Made by a program: the position numbers and the translations under genes
The notes under the pieces: model-generated
Databases searched by the model: none
The model's input: only the letters and a program-made list of their open reading frames with translations
Told to the model about the DNA's origin: nothing
Shown: positions 16,774 through 25,050 of the stretch, piece after piece
Numbering within the stretch: position 1 is the stretch's first letter
How the letters are laid out: each line of letters starts with the position of its first letter
Source: G963677445 sp963678275
GTDB taxonomy: Bacteria; Bacteroidota; Ignavibacteria; Ignavibacteriales; Melioribacteraceae
Length of the DNA: 64,000 nucleotides
Reading direction: 5' to 3'
Assembly (NCBI GenBank): GCA_963678275.1
Contig: OY782765.1
Span: 4,030,001 to 4,094,000, forward strand

Positions 16774-17256
16774 CTAAACTGCCCTGACAACTTTTTCAGG
16801 GAATTCCATCAAAAAACTCATTTCATCCTCCGAAATGATTTTGGCTCCGAGTCGGGTATAAAGTTCTATAGCCCGATTGCCTTTATTTACATTCAGCCTG
16901 CAGCGTTTACCTTTTTTTTCGGCCTCATCAAGAATCTGTTCTAAAACGATTTTGCCAATGCCACGCCCCCTTAATTCAACCGAAATAATTATATCGGCCA
17001 CATATAAAACCTTATCTGTTTCGAAAGTGATCAAACGCCCTGACCTTTCCCCATCACATAAAACAATTACATCCGACGCATCGGGGAAATTTGATTTATA
17101 ATGTTGTTCATGCGCGGTAAACTGCATGTTGATTAATTGTTTTTTCATTTGTTCAGGCCATGAGTGCATCTGCAGCTCATCGGTTTTAAATTCAGCGAAT
17201 AAGTTATAAATAAATTCGCTGTCATCTCCTCTTCTTTCCCGCAATTTAACTTCCAC
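16774..17256 (-). CDS. GNAT family N-acetyltransferase
   Basis: 160 residues from GTG at 17256, chosen because GGGAG lies seven bases before it and translation then begins with the first GNAT strand (VEVKLRERRGDDSEFIYNLF). A frame from ATG 17319 adds 21 residues with no domain character. The acetyl-CoA loop is SVELRGRGIGKIVLEQIL, followed by KGNRAIELYTRLGAKII. The substrate is unknown. It precedes the methyltransferase-like gene by about 50 bases on the same strand. Confidence 0.87.
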   Translation of the reverse strand: MEVKLRERRGDDSEFIYNLFAEFKTDELQMHSWPEQMKKQLINMQFTAHEQHYKSNFPDASDVIVLCDGERSGRLITFETDKVLYVADIIISVELRGRGIGKIVLEQILDEAEKKGKRCRLNVNKGNRAIELYTRLGAKIISEDEMSFLMEFPEKVVRAV

Positions 17257-17319
17257 AACTTTTCTCCCATTAAATTTATAACGCGCCCTATGGTCTTTAC
17301 CTGAATCAGCAAAAACCAT

Positions 17320-17745
17320 ACGCGCCTGAAGATTTAATCAATTATAATACTATTTCTTAAAAACCACAATAAAAATCAAACTAATTATATTTGTTTAAGT
17401 TGAATATCTGTTATATATATGAGTATGTAATCTTTAACTCAAATAATAAATCTCATTTGAATCACACAAATTATTTTCCTTAAAACCCGCAAATCAGAAT
17501 TCATGAAGCAGGTAATTTCCCCGGATGGCTGAGCTGAAACGAAAAGGAAATTCAGGAAAATAATTGGTAATTCGTCTAAACTGGCATAGCCGGAAAAAAA
17601 AGTTAGCTTGTCTACTCCAGGTTGTGTCCTCCCCCCTCCGGTCCTCTTTTGCCGGAGGGGGGAGGATTCACCTCGGGTAACCACAAAACTTTTACCTGGT
17701 AAATTCAATATTCTGCCTTTTGAAGCAAGAATACTACCAAATTGC
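17320..17745. other. Intergenic region downstream of collar module A
   Basis: No gene. Bases 17605-17702 are a fragment of the AACATGTTG-family dispersed repeat (CTTTTGCCGGAGG ... AAAACTTTTACCTGG), in the same orientation as the 48 kb copy. The rest is AT-rich. A reading frame at 17439-17846 overlaps the collar gene and is not real. Confidence 0.55.
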
Positions 17746-18342
17746 CTAATCAGGTCTCGGAGGATACGTTCCGTTAATACAGATACAGTAAGTAAGAGCG
17801 AGATAAGGTTGCCGGTTTTCATGTTTTCCGTTTCCGCCTGTATCACCCAAAGTAACTGATCCGGTAGTTTTGACAGATAAATCCACAGTTGATGAGCCCA
17901 TCACGGCGCTGGCGCTGTCAAAATAGATTCCTGTGCCAGCCGGGGAGGGTCCCGGATATTTGCCTTCCGGATCGGTGCCGCCTGAGCCAAAACCTTTAAA
18001 GCATCCCGGCGCTACACTCGCGTCAAATGTCGGAGGAATATATTGAGTGTTATGCTTATGTGAAGGAAGCTGATCTTCATAAAGCAATACACTTTCATAA
18101 CCTCCAAACTGACCCCTTAAATAGGTGAAGCCGCCAGGTAATGTGCCATTATGCAAGGCCACTCTGCCGCGAAGATCGGGCAAAGCAAAATTAGAGTGTC
18201 CGTTTCCTCCGAAAGTGTTTCCCAGCAAAGAAAAGAGAGCCGGATTTTCTTCTATATCAATCAGCTGTCCGTCACAGGGAGCCCATTTATTTGGCACAAA
18301 GAAATTAGCTATCAACATTATTTGTCCTAAATATGCGTCCAT
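17746..18342 (-). CDS. Phage-tail-collar (MdpB-like) protein, module A gene 4
   Basis: 198 residues from ATG 18342, which has GGAG seven bases upstream; a longer frame to 18366 is not supported. The collar domain is N-terminal: WAPCDGQ, ALFSLLGNTFGG, then FALPDLRGRVALHNG. The middle has the LPSHKHN histidine motif. The C-terminal half has PGCFKGFGSGGTDPEGKYPG and ends YCICINGTYPPRPD. Homologues are called microcystin-dependent protein or tail-fibre collar proteins; none has a firm function outside phage. It is the last and most divergent gene of module A. Confidence 0.85.
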   Translation of the reverse strand: MDAYLGQIMLIANFFVPNKWAPCDGQLIDIEENPALFSLLGNTFGGNGHSNFALPDLRGRVALHNGTLPGGFTYLRGQFGGYESVLLYEDQLPSHKHNTQYIPPTFDASVAPGCFKGFGSGGTDPEGKYPGPSPAGTGIYFDSASAVMGSSTVDLSVKTTGSVTLGDTGGNGKHENRQPYLALTYCICINGTYPPRPD

Positions 18343-18491
18343 TTTTACTCCTGCGATAAATTTCAAATTCTATTTTTATTATGCCGGCCGGTCATAATGT
18401 TTCTGGTCAAATATTCGGAAAATATAAAAATCACAGTATAACCTTTTATAACCGGTAGATATCCCGAAAAAAAATCAGTCGGCGATTTGAG

Positions 18492-19085
18492 TTATGTTCT
18501 CGGGGGATACAACCCGACAATACAAATAATATAATTCAGGGAGAGAAAAGGTGACATAAGAGTAAAATAATTACTTGATCCGTTATATTGAACATCCACT
18601 GAATAGCTTCCGGTTTTTATTATGTTAACATCCAGCGGCGCCATATCACCTCCGGCGGTGTCATAATAAATTGTTGAGCCTGCGGGAGCGGGACCCATAT
18701 AACGATTCTCGGGATCGGTATTTCCTGTGCCGAATCCTTTAAAGCATTTTTGAGCCGCTACGCCCGAATATGATGGAGCTGAAACGGTCGCCGCGTGAGA
18801 ATGGGCAGGCATTTCATCAATGTGCAGATGTCTTGATTCAACTCCTCCTTTCCAGCCTTCTTGTTTATCCTTCAGGCCGGGTCCTTTTCCCGCGCCTATC
18901 GCCATTCTTCCCCTTAGATCAGGAAGCTGGAAATTTATTATTCCATCTCCGCCAAATCTGTTGCCCAGTATAGAATAAAGCGCCGGATAATCTGTAATTT
19001 TTATATACTGACCGGCGCAAAGGGCCCAGTTTTTGGGAGCATAGCCGCCGGCAAATAGTTTTGTTTCCCCTAAATATCCATCCAT
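18492..19085 (-). CDS. Phage-tail-collar (MdpB-like) protein, module A gene 3
   Basis: 197 residues. Collar domain with NWALCAGQYIKITDYPALYS and FQLPDLRGRMAIGAG; the histidine motif is MPAHSHAA. It continues with QKCFKGFGTGNTDPENRYMG and ends LNYIICIVGLYPPRT. A sister gene in module B survives only as a truncated and frameshifted end (23473-23630). The ribosome site CCGGAGG lies before the ATG. It is separated from the preceding gene by a GAGCCGGC hairpin at 19131-19153. Confidence 0.85.
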   Translation of the reverse strand: MDGYLGETKLFAGGYAPKNWALCAGQYIKITDYPALYSILGNRFGGDGIINFQLPDLRGRMAIGAGKGPGLKDKQEGWKGGVESRHLHIDEMPAHSHAATVSAPSYSGVAAQKCFKGFGTGNTDPENRYMGPAPAGSTIYYDTAGGDMAPLDVNIIKTGSYSVDVQYNGSSNYFTLMSPFLSLNYIICIVGLYPPRT

Positions 19086-19130
19086 TATTCCTCCGGATTT
19101 AATTATTGAGCCATATTTAATTTTTAAGTG

Positions 19131-19153
19131 GAGCCGGCCTGAACAGCCGGCTC
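19131..19153. promoter_or_regulatory. Intercistronic hairpin in module A
   Basis: GAGCCGGC and its complement with a 7-nt loop, between collar genes 2 and 3. The same hairpin follows the corresponding gene in module B (about 23641-23663), and a related one lies at about 22690-22710. It could act as an mRNA processing or partial termination site. Confidence 0.5.
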
Positions 19154-19170
19154 AAATCAGAGCATTTTTT

Positions 19171-19764
19171 TTATGGCCTCGGGGGATAAATACCATCAAT
19201 ACAAATACAATAAGTAAGAGTAAGGAAAGGCTGACGGTTCTCATGCATATCACTGTTTCCAGTATAACCAATCGCGACAGCTCCGGCTGTTTTAGGGGTT
19301 AAATCAACCTCTGAGGAAGCCATTTCAGCAGTGGCGCTGTCATAATAAATTCCTGTGCCTGCCGGTGATGGTCCCGGGTATTTCCCTTCCGGATCGGTTC
19401 CCCCTGTGCCGAATCCCTTGAAACATCCCGGCGATACGGCGGCTTCATAGGTTGGCGGCGTCATTTGGGCAGCATGATTATGTGAGGGAATTTCACTTAT
19501 ATCAAGAGTTACCCCCTCGATTCCTCCTTTCTGTCCGCGAACATAAGTCATGCCGCCGGGTCTTGTCCCATTATGAATAGCCACTCTGCCGCGAAGATCG
19601 GGAAGGGCAAAGTTATTTCTGCCATCTCCGCCGTATGTGGTGCCTAACAAAGAATATAATGCTGTATTATCATTAATATCCATTAGCTGACCATTACATG
19701 GCAGCCATTTGTCCGGTGAATAATTATTGGCGATAAGCATTATCTGTCCATAAAACGCGTCCAT
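19171..19764 (-). CDS. Phage-tail-collar (MdpB-like) protein, module A gene 2
   Basis: 197 residues. Collar domain WLPCNGQLMDINDNTALYSL and FALPDLRGRVAIHNG; histidine motif IPSHNHAA. It then has PGCFKGFGTGGTDPEGKYPG and ends YCICIDGIYPPRP. The module B counterpart (23678-24271) differs at only about nine positions. Its central portion is also nearly identical to the middle of the chimeric gene 22723-23319. The ATG is preceded by CAGGAG. Confidence 0.86.
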   Translation of the reverse strand: MDAFYGQIMLIANNYSPDKWLPCNGQLMDINDNTALYSLLGTTYGGDGRNNFALPDLRGRVAIHNGTRPGGMTYVRGQKGGIEGVTLDISEIPSHNHAAQMTPPTYEAAVSPGCFKGFGTGGTDPEGKYPGPSPAGTGIYYDSATAEMASSEVDLTPKTAGAVAIGYTGNSDMHENRQPFLTLTYCICIDGIYPPRP

Positions 19765-19915
19765 TTTTTACTCCTGGATAATGTAATAAAATTTATTCTC
19801 TATATCGCTTTTCCCCGATTTCCGGTTTAATTCAGTTTTGCGGCGGAAAAGCTGAGTAGTACCAAGCTCAGCCCGGCATTTCTTATCTAATTAAAATACC
19901 GGCCTGAGTTAATTA

Positions 19916-20509
19916 TCAGGGTCTCGGGGGCCATAGTCCGTTAACACAAATAATATAATTCATACAGAGCCAGGGAGGCATATTATCAAAGGGCTGACTG
20001 GCTCCTGTCGGTTGATTATTAACAGCATAAGAGCCCTGTTTGGTTATCTCCACATCAATGGGACCCATATCGGCGCCTTCAGTATCATAATAAATTGTTG
20101 TTCCCGAGGGAGCAGGACCCATATAACGGTTTTCGGGATCGGTATTTCCCGTGCCGAATCCTTTAAAGCATTTCTGAACCGCCGTTCCGCTGTATGCCGG
20201 AGCGGTCATGGTTGCTGAATGAGTGTGAGTTGGGAGTTCAAGATTGGTAAGCTGAATGCTTTCATTGCCCCAGGCCTGGCCAATTAGTCTGTTTGTAAGT
20301 CCCGGACCTTGTCCGGCCCCGATTGCCATTCTTCCCCGCAGGTCGGGAAGCTGGAAGTTTGATGAGCCATTTCCGCCAAATTGTATTCCTATTACCGCGA
20401 ACAGTGGTGAATATTGACTTATAGGGAGGAGCTGACCGGCGCAAAGCATCCAGTTAACCGGAGCGTAATTGCCCGCAAATAATTTTGTTTCGCCTAAATA
20501 TCCGTCCAT
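19916..20509 (-). CDS. Phage-tail-collar (MdpB-like) protein, module A gene 1
   Basis: 197 residues. Collar domain NWMLCAGQLLPISQYSPLFA and FQLPDLRGRMAIGAGQGPG; histidine motif LPTHTHSA. It then has QKCFKGFGTGNTDPENRYMG and ends MNYIICVNGLWPPRP. The module B copy (24421-25014) differs at only three residues, so the duplication or conversion is recent. It starts 33 bases after the stop of the small lead gene, with CCGGAG upstream. Confidence 0.86.
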   Translation of the reverse strand: MDGYLGETKLFAGNYAPVNWMLCAGQLLPISQYSPLFAVIGIQFGGNGSSNFQLPDLRGRMAIGAGQGPGLTNRLIGQAWGNESIQLTNLELPTHTHSATMTAPAYSGTAVQKCFKGFGTGNTDPENRYMGPAPSGTTIYYDTEGADMGPIDVEITKQGSYAVNNQPTGASQPFDNMPPWLCMNYIICVNGLWPPRP

Positions 20510-20542
20510 TTTTTCTCCGGAATTATTTTTTCAAATTGTTTT

Positions 20543-20902
20543 TTACTTTTTTTCTTCTTTTTTGAGCAGGAATGATTCAATACGCATAAGGGTAATTTCG
20601 CCGTTGCTTTCAAGCAGGGCCTGGCCAATTTCGTTAAGGGTAATTGTCAGTTTTCCTCCACCCTCATAACGAAATATGGATTCATTTCCCTGGTAACTTA
20701 GCAACACTCCCCAGGTAGCGGTGCCTGGTCCCCCTATATGTTTATCTCCAAGATCGATCAGATTTATAGAGCCCAGCCCGGGAACGTCGATAATTACATT
20801 CCCCAGATCTTCGGAAAGAGTCGCCGTTTTTCCGGCCGCGATTTCCTCCTTCCCCGCTTTTACTGTATAGGCGTAATTGTTTGTTAGGGTAAGTTTGTAC
20901 AT
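20543..20902 (-). CDS. Small lead protein of collar module A (unknown family)
   Basis: 119 residues, no family recognised. It begins with beta-strand patterns (YKLTLTNNYAYTVKAGKEEI, then GKTATLSEDLGNVIIDVPGLG), includes HIGGPGTATWGVLLSYQGNE and ends with a charged tail (KKEEKK). There is no signal peptide or membrane segment. Two paralogues (25051-25407 and 29193-29552) hold the same first position in the other modules, with 33-36 bases to the first collar gene, so it is a regular partner of the collar proteins. GGAGG four bases before the ATG fixes the start. Confidence 0.8.
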   Translation of the reverse strand: MYKLTLTNNYAYTVKAGKEEIAAGKTATLSEDLGNVIIDVPGLGSINLIDLGDKHIGGPGTATWGVLLSYQGNESIFRYEGGGKLTITLNEIGQALLESNGEITLMRIESFLLKKEEKK

Positions 20903-21066
20903 ATAACCTCCGGTTATTGTTAGTATTTGGCTATTTTTTGATAAAGGCAGCCGCCATTTATCATTCTCTGTCAGAGTTTATTTGGCCAATTCCAGCATAA
21001 AAAGATATCCCCGGAAGCATTCACCTCAATAATGAACGATCTATAATAATATAATTTACTGATTAA
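20903..21066 (-). promoter_or_regulatory. Conserved leader/promoter of module A
   Basis: Upstream of the small lead gene. It is nearly identical to 25408-25572 before module B, and the block AACGATCTATAATAATAT (21035-21052) recurs exactly at 25540-25557 and 29662-29679. On the coding strand this reads ATATTATTATAGATCGTT and probably contains the -10 region, leaving an untranslated leader of about 130 bases with a CCCCGG(A/T)(A/T)GC box next to it. Confidence 0.6.
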
Positions 21067-21212
21067 TTCAACCCTTTATTTACATATTATTCGGGTATAA
21101 GGTATTAAATTAATGCTTCTATATTTCATAACTTAATTATGCGGATATATAAAAACACACTTGCTTCTCATAGATCCAATAACGTTCTGTTTTTTCCCCA
21201 GGCAGAGCTGAG

Positions 21213-22006
21213 GAAAACACCCCAAAGGGGAAAAGTTCCCTGGCAAAACGGGAAGCGATTTATTCAATAAGAAGTTAAATTATATGCAAATTGGTAAGAA
21301 ATTTTTCAACAAGTAGAAAGTTTAATGCCAGGTAAAAGTTTTGTGATTACTCAAGGTGTATCCTCCCCCGTCAATGAAGAAGAGTCCGCCGCGGCGGACC
21401 ACCCCCTTGCTTGCATCCCCATGGGGCCGGCGGGGGACATTTTGATTGCTCGGGATTATCGATAAATATCCCCCTTCGCCCCGACAGTCCTTTTGTCGGG
21501 AATGCCAGTGGCAGAGGGGTGGATTCAAAGTGTTTTTCTTTGAAGACGGGGGAGGATTATCCTGGAGCTAATCGATAACTTTTCTTTTTCTGACTCCATC
21601 AGGCGGTTAGTACAATATTGAAATTCTGGCTCAGCCGGTTTATGGATTAAAAATAGCGGCCTGACTATCGGCAACATGTTATTACCGGGCTTTTTTGACA
21701 AATTTTTCTTTCCGGATTATCCTCAACATGTTAATGTTAGTGTGGTGGTAAGCGCCTAAATTTTCCCCAGGCAAAGCTTAGGAAAATCCCCCGAAGGGGG
21801 TTAAACCGAATAGCCACGGGGTGTTCCCGCAGGGAATTCCCCGTGGGGGCGGTTAGTACAATATTGAAATTCCGGCTCAGCCAGCTTAATGATTTAGAAT
21901 CGCGGCCTGACTATCTGCAACATGTAATTTGCGGACTTTTTGACAAATTTTTCTTTCCGGATTATCCTCAACATGTTGGCGTTAGTGTAGTGATAAGCGC
22001 CTATAT
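21213..22006 (+). repeat. AACATGTTG dispersed repeat, copy a
   Basis: The left arm (21213-21600) matches 48245-48525 in inverted form, including the words GCAAAACGGGAAGCGATTTA and AAAAGTTTTGTGATTACTC. Two tandem core units follow, each with GGCCTGACTATC, AACATGT and GGATTATCCTCAACATGTT (before 21757, and to 22006). Further copies lie at 26384, 26910, 48095 (minus) and 61935. Non-coding; flanks the duplicated collar modules. Confidence 0.7.
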
Positions 22007-22340
22007 GAAAACCAGTGGGTAATGAAAAAACAGCCGACTATTAAATCGACGTAACTGAACAGATACACAAGCGCCAAAATATGGTTTGCCTTATAGCACG
22101 TATGAATGCTATACTATTATTATCATATTCGATCGAACTGAATTTTGCCTGGGTGGAATAAAAAGATATAGTTATCCGGGGTGGTTTGTGAATCCTCGAC
22201 AAAGCAAATAAGATAAAAAAGAACCTTGTAGAGGTTCCGGTAATGCGTTAGTCCCCCTGGAAAACATCTCTATAGTAGATGCGTAAAATGGCGCTCAAAC
22301 CACGTCATTTTTTTTAATATTACAATCTCAATATATTGGT
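22007..22340 (+). repeat. Conserved tail sequence shared with 62383-62720
   Basis: Starts TATATGAAAACCA(G/A)TGGGTAATG and continues for about 330 bases at high similarity in both places, including the palindrome GAACCTTGTAGAGGTTC (22221-22237). No open frame is shared. Conservation of a non-coding block in both copies leaves room for a small RNA or a mobile-element end. Confidence 0.6.
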
Positions 22341-22395
22341 GCCAAATGTAATTCGATAAGATAAAGAAAGACCTGCCCGGGTTGTTTCCTTATTA

Positions 22396-22587
22396 CAAGG
22401 CTCCTGACATCACGTATATTTAATTGAGACAATATTTAGTTGTTTTCAGGAGGTGCAGTGCAATAAGAAACCATAAATGCAATTTTGCGCAAATAGAATT
22501 CCTATAGTAGTTTCATGCGTATATACGCACCACAAAATCTATGTCGTTTTATTTCAATACTTTAGGTTTCTGATGTCAGGAGCCCTG
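22396..22587 (-). mobile_element. MITE-like element, copy 3 (192 bp, TSD TATTA)
   Basis: The same length as copy 1, in the opposite orientation. Left end CAAGGCTCCTGACATCA (one change), right end a perfect TGATGTCAGGAGCCCTG. It is flanked by TATTA on both sides (22391-22395, 22588-22592), a perfect 5-bp target duplication. The interior aligns with the reverse complement of copy 1, including GCGTATATACGC. Confidence 0.85.
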
Positions 22588-22722
22588 TATTAAATTTGCT
22601 CCATTTTTATTTTGCGAATGAATCCATGTAAGTTATTGTTTTTTATAACCGGGATCAAGAATTCTGAGATTAAAGCAGCCGGAACGAACCGGCCTTTCCG
22701 GCCGGCTCAATAATTATCATTT

Positions 22723-23319
22723 TTATTGTGGTCTGGGAGGATAAATTCCGTCAATGCAAATACAGTATGTGAGAGTAAGGAAGGGTTGGCGATTTTCATG
22801 AGCGCCGTTATTGCCGGTTTTTCCTACTGCTACTGAACCCGCGGTTTGCGGAATTACATCAACAGGAGAGGAAGCCATTTCAGCGCTGGCGCTGTCATAA
22901 TAAATTCCTGTGCCTGCCGGTGATGGCCCCGGGTATTTCCCTTCCGGATCGGTTCCCCCTGTGCCGAACCCCTTGAAACATCCCGGCGATACGGTGGCCT
23001 CATAGGTTGGCGGCGTCATTTGGGCTGTATGATTATGTGAGGGAATTTCAGATATATCAAGAGCTACCTCATCGGCGCCTCCTCTGTCTCCGCGGAAATA
23101 TGTCAAACCACCGGGTAATGTTCCATTATGTATAGCCACTCTGCCGCGAAGATCGGGTAAAGCAAAGTTTGAGCGCCCGTCTCCTCCGAAAGTAAGTCCC
23201 AACAAAGAAAAAAGAGCCGGGTATTGTTGTATATCCATTTTCTGTCCGTCACAGGGAGCCCAATTTTTGGGCACAAAGTTATTGGCTATCAACATTATTT
23301 GTCCTAAATATGAGTTCAT
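22723..23319 (-). CDS. Phage-tail-collar (MdpB-like) protein, module B gene 4, chimeric
   Basis: 198 residues from ATG 23319 (GGAG upstream; the frame to 23346 is not supported). The N-terminal collar domain, WAPCDGQKMDIQQYPALFSL, resembles module A gene 4. From about residue 78 to 145 (IPSHNHTAQMTPPTYEA, PGCFKGFGTGGTDPEGKYPG) it is almost identical to the gene-2 type at 19171 and 23678. The end is YCICIDGIYPPRPQ. The mosaic points to gene conversion between paralogues. It is the last gene of module B. Confidence 0.84.
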   Translation of the reverse strand: MNSYLGQIMLIANNFVPKNWAPCDGQKMDIQQYPALFSLLGLTFGGDGRSNFALPDLRGRVAIHNGTLPGGLTYFRGDRGGADEVALDISEIPSHNHTAQMTPPTYEATVSPGCFKGFGTGGTDPEGKYPGPSPAGTGIYYDSASAEMASSPVDVIPQTAGSVAVGKTGNNGAHENRQPFLTLTYCICIDGIYPPRPQ

Positions 23320-23472
23320 TTTTATTACTCCTGCAATAAATATCAAATTCTTTTTTAATATGTCGCCAGGTTATAATGTTTCTGGTAAAATATTCGGGAA
23401 AACATAAAAATCATGGTCTGACTTATTTACAACCGTTAAATATTCCGTTTAAAGATCAGCCGGCGATTAGAG

Positions 23473-23630
23473 TTATGTTCTCGGGAGATACAATCCGACA
23501 ATACAAATAATATAATTCAGGGCGAGAAAAGGGGGAAATAAGAGTAAAATCAATACCCGCTCCGTTATATTGAACATCCACAGAATAACTTCCGGTTTTC
23601 TTTATGACTACATCCGGCGGAGCCATATTA
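23473..23630 (-). pseudogene. Truncated collar gene, module B gene 3
   Basis: Only the C-terminal about 50 codons remain (VQYNG ... LNYIICIVGLYLPRT stop), matching module A gene 3 at 18492-18650. A one-base insertion in a G run (around 23531-23535) shifts the frame. The 5' three quarters are missing: the sequence jumps from GGAGCCATATT directly to the spacer preceding the next gene. Module A has GCCATAT near both joined points, so a short-homology deletion of about 450 bases is likely. Confidence 0.8.
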
Positions 23631-23677
23631 AATTAAGTGGAGCCGGCCTGAACAGCCGGCTCAAATCAGAACATTTT

Positions 23678-24271
23678 TTATGGCCTCGGGGGATACTCAC
23701 CATCAATACAAATACAATAAGTAAGAGTAAGGAAAGGCTGACGGTTCTCATGCATATAACTGCCACCAGTATAACCAATCGCGACAGCTCCGGCTGTTTT
23801 AGGGGTTAAATCAACCTCTGAGGAAGCCATTTCAGCAGTGGCGCTGTCATAATAAATTCCTGTGCCTGCCGGTGATGGTCCCGGGTATTTCCCTTCCGGA
23901 TCGGTTCCCCCTGTGCCGAATCCCTTGAAACATCCCGGTGATACGGCGGCTTCATAGGTTGGCGGCGTCATTTGGGCGGTATGATTATGTGAGGGAATTT
24001 CACTTATATCAAGAGTTACCCCCTCGACACCTCCTTTGTCTCCGCGTGCATAGGTCAAGCCGCCGGGTCTTGTTCCATTATGAATAGCCACTCTGCCGCG
24101 AAGATCGGGAAGGGCAAAGTTATTTCTGCCATCTCCGCCGTATGTGGTGCCTAACAAAGAATATAATGCTGTATTATCATTAATATCCATTAGCTGACCA
24201 TTACATGGCAGCCATTTGTCCGGTGAATAATTATTGGCAACAAGCATTATCTGTCCATAAAACGCGTCCAT
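23678..24271 (-). CDS. Phage-tail-collar (MdpB-like) protein, module B gene 2
   Basis: 197 residues, counterpart of 19171-19764. Collar domain WLPCNGQLMDINDNTALYSL and FALPDLRGRVAIHNG; IPSHNHTA; PGCFKGFGTGGTDPEGKYPG; end YCICIDGEYPPRP. Differences from its twin cluster around residues 72-92 (GLTYARGDKGGVEG), the same loop that varies among all paralogues. Start and ribosome site as in the twin. Confidence 0.86.
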   Translation of the reverse strand: MDAFYGQIMLVANNYSPDKWLPCNGQLMDINDNTALYSLLGTTYGGDGRNNFALPDLRGRVAIHNGTRPGGLTYARGDKGGVEGVTLDISEIPSHNHTAQMTPPTYEAAVSPGCFKGFGTGGTDPEGKYPGPSPAGTGIYYDSATAEMASSEVDLTPKTAGAVAIGYTGGSYMHENRQPFLTLTYCICIDGEYPPRP

Positions 24272-24420
24272 TTTTTACTCCTGGATAATGTAATAAAATT
24301 TATTCTCTATATCACTTTTCCCCGATTTCCGGTTTATTCAGTTTTGCGGCGAAAAGCTGAGTAGTACCAAGCTCAGCCCGGCATTTCTTATCTAATTAAA
24401 ATACCGGCCTGAGTTAATTA

Positions 24421-25014
24421 TCAGGGCCTTGGGGGCCAAAGTCCGTTAACACAAATAATATAATTCATACAGAGCCAGGGAGGCATATTATCAAAGGGCT
24501 GACTGGCTCCTGTCGGTTGATTATTAACAGCATAAGAGCCCTGTTTGGTTATCTCCACATCAATGGGACCCATATCGGCGCCTTCAGTATCATAATAAAT
24601 TGTTGTTCCCGAGGGAGCAGGACCCATATAACGGTTTTCGGGATCGGTATTTCCCGTGCCGAATCCTTTAAAGCATTTCTGAACCGCCGTTCCGCTGTAT
24701 GCCGGAGCGGTCATGGTTGCTGAATGAGTGTGAGTTGGGAGTTCAAGATTGGTAAGCTGAATGCTTTCATTGCCCCAGGCCTGGCCAATTAGTCTGTTTG
24801 TAAGTCCCGGACCTTGTCCGGCCCCGATTGCCATTCTTCCCCGCAGGTCGGGTAGCTGAAAGTTTGATGAGCCATTTCCGCCAAATTGTATTCCTATTAC
24901 CGCGAAAAGTGCTGAATATTGACTTATAGGAAGGAGCTGACCGGCGCAAAGCATCCAGCCGATCGGAGCGTAATTGCCCGCAAATAATTTTGTTTCGCCT
25001 AAATATCCGTCCAT
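24421..25014 (-). CDS. Phage-tail-collar (MdpB-like) protein, module B gene 1
   Basis: 197 residues, identical to 19916-20509 except for Val-Asn to Ile-Gly before WMLCAGQ and Pro to Ala in QYSALFAVIG. All family landmarks are present (FQLPDLRGRMAIGAG, LPTHTHSA, QKCFKGFGTGNTDPENRYMG, end GLWPPRP). Starts 36 bases after the module's small lead gene. Confidence 0.86.
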   Translation of the reverse strand: MDGYLGETKLFAGNYAPIGWMLCAGQLLPISQYSALFAVIGIQFGGNGSSNFQLPDLRGRMAIGAGQGPGLTNRLIGQAWGNESIQLTNLELPTHTHSATMTAPAYSGTAVQKCFKGFGTGNTDPENRYMGPAPSGTTIYYDTEGADMGPIDVEITKQGSYAVNNQPTGASQPFDNMPPWLCMNYIICVNGLWPPRP

Positions 25015-25050
25015 TTTTTCTCCGGAATTATTTTTTCAAATTGTTTCTTA

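Larger units (their letters stand above)
20903..22722. other. Repeat-rich region between modules A and B
   Basis: 1.8 kb without a gene. From left: conserved leader of module A (20903-21066), AACATGTTG-family repeat (21213-22006), its conserved tail (22007-22340) and MITE copy 3 (22396-22587). Short reading frames here are not supported. Confidence 0.65.

Noticed and set aside
17439..17846. 135-codon minus-strand frame
   Set aside because: It overlaps the end of a collar gene in a different frame and runs through dispersed repeat sequence.
20012..20218. Plus-strand frames repeated at 20012 and 24517
   Set aside because: Antisense shadows of the nearly identical collar gene 1 copies.
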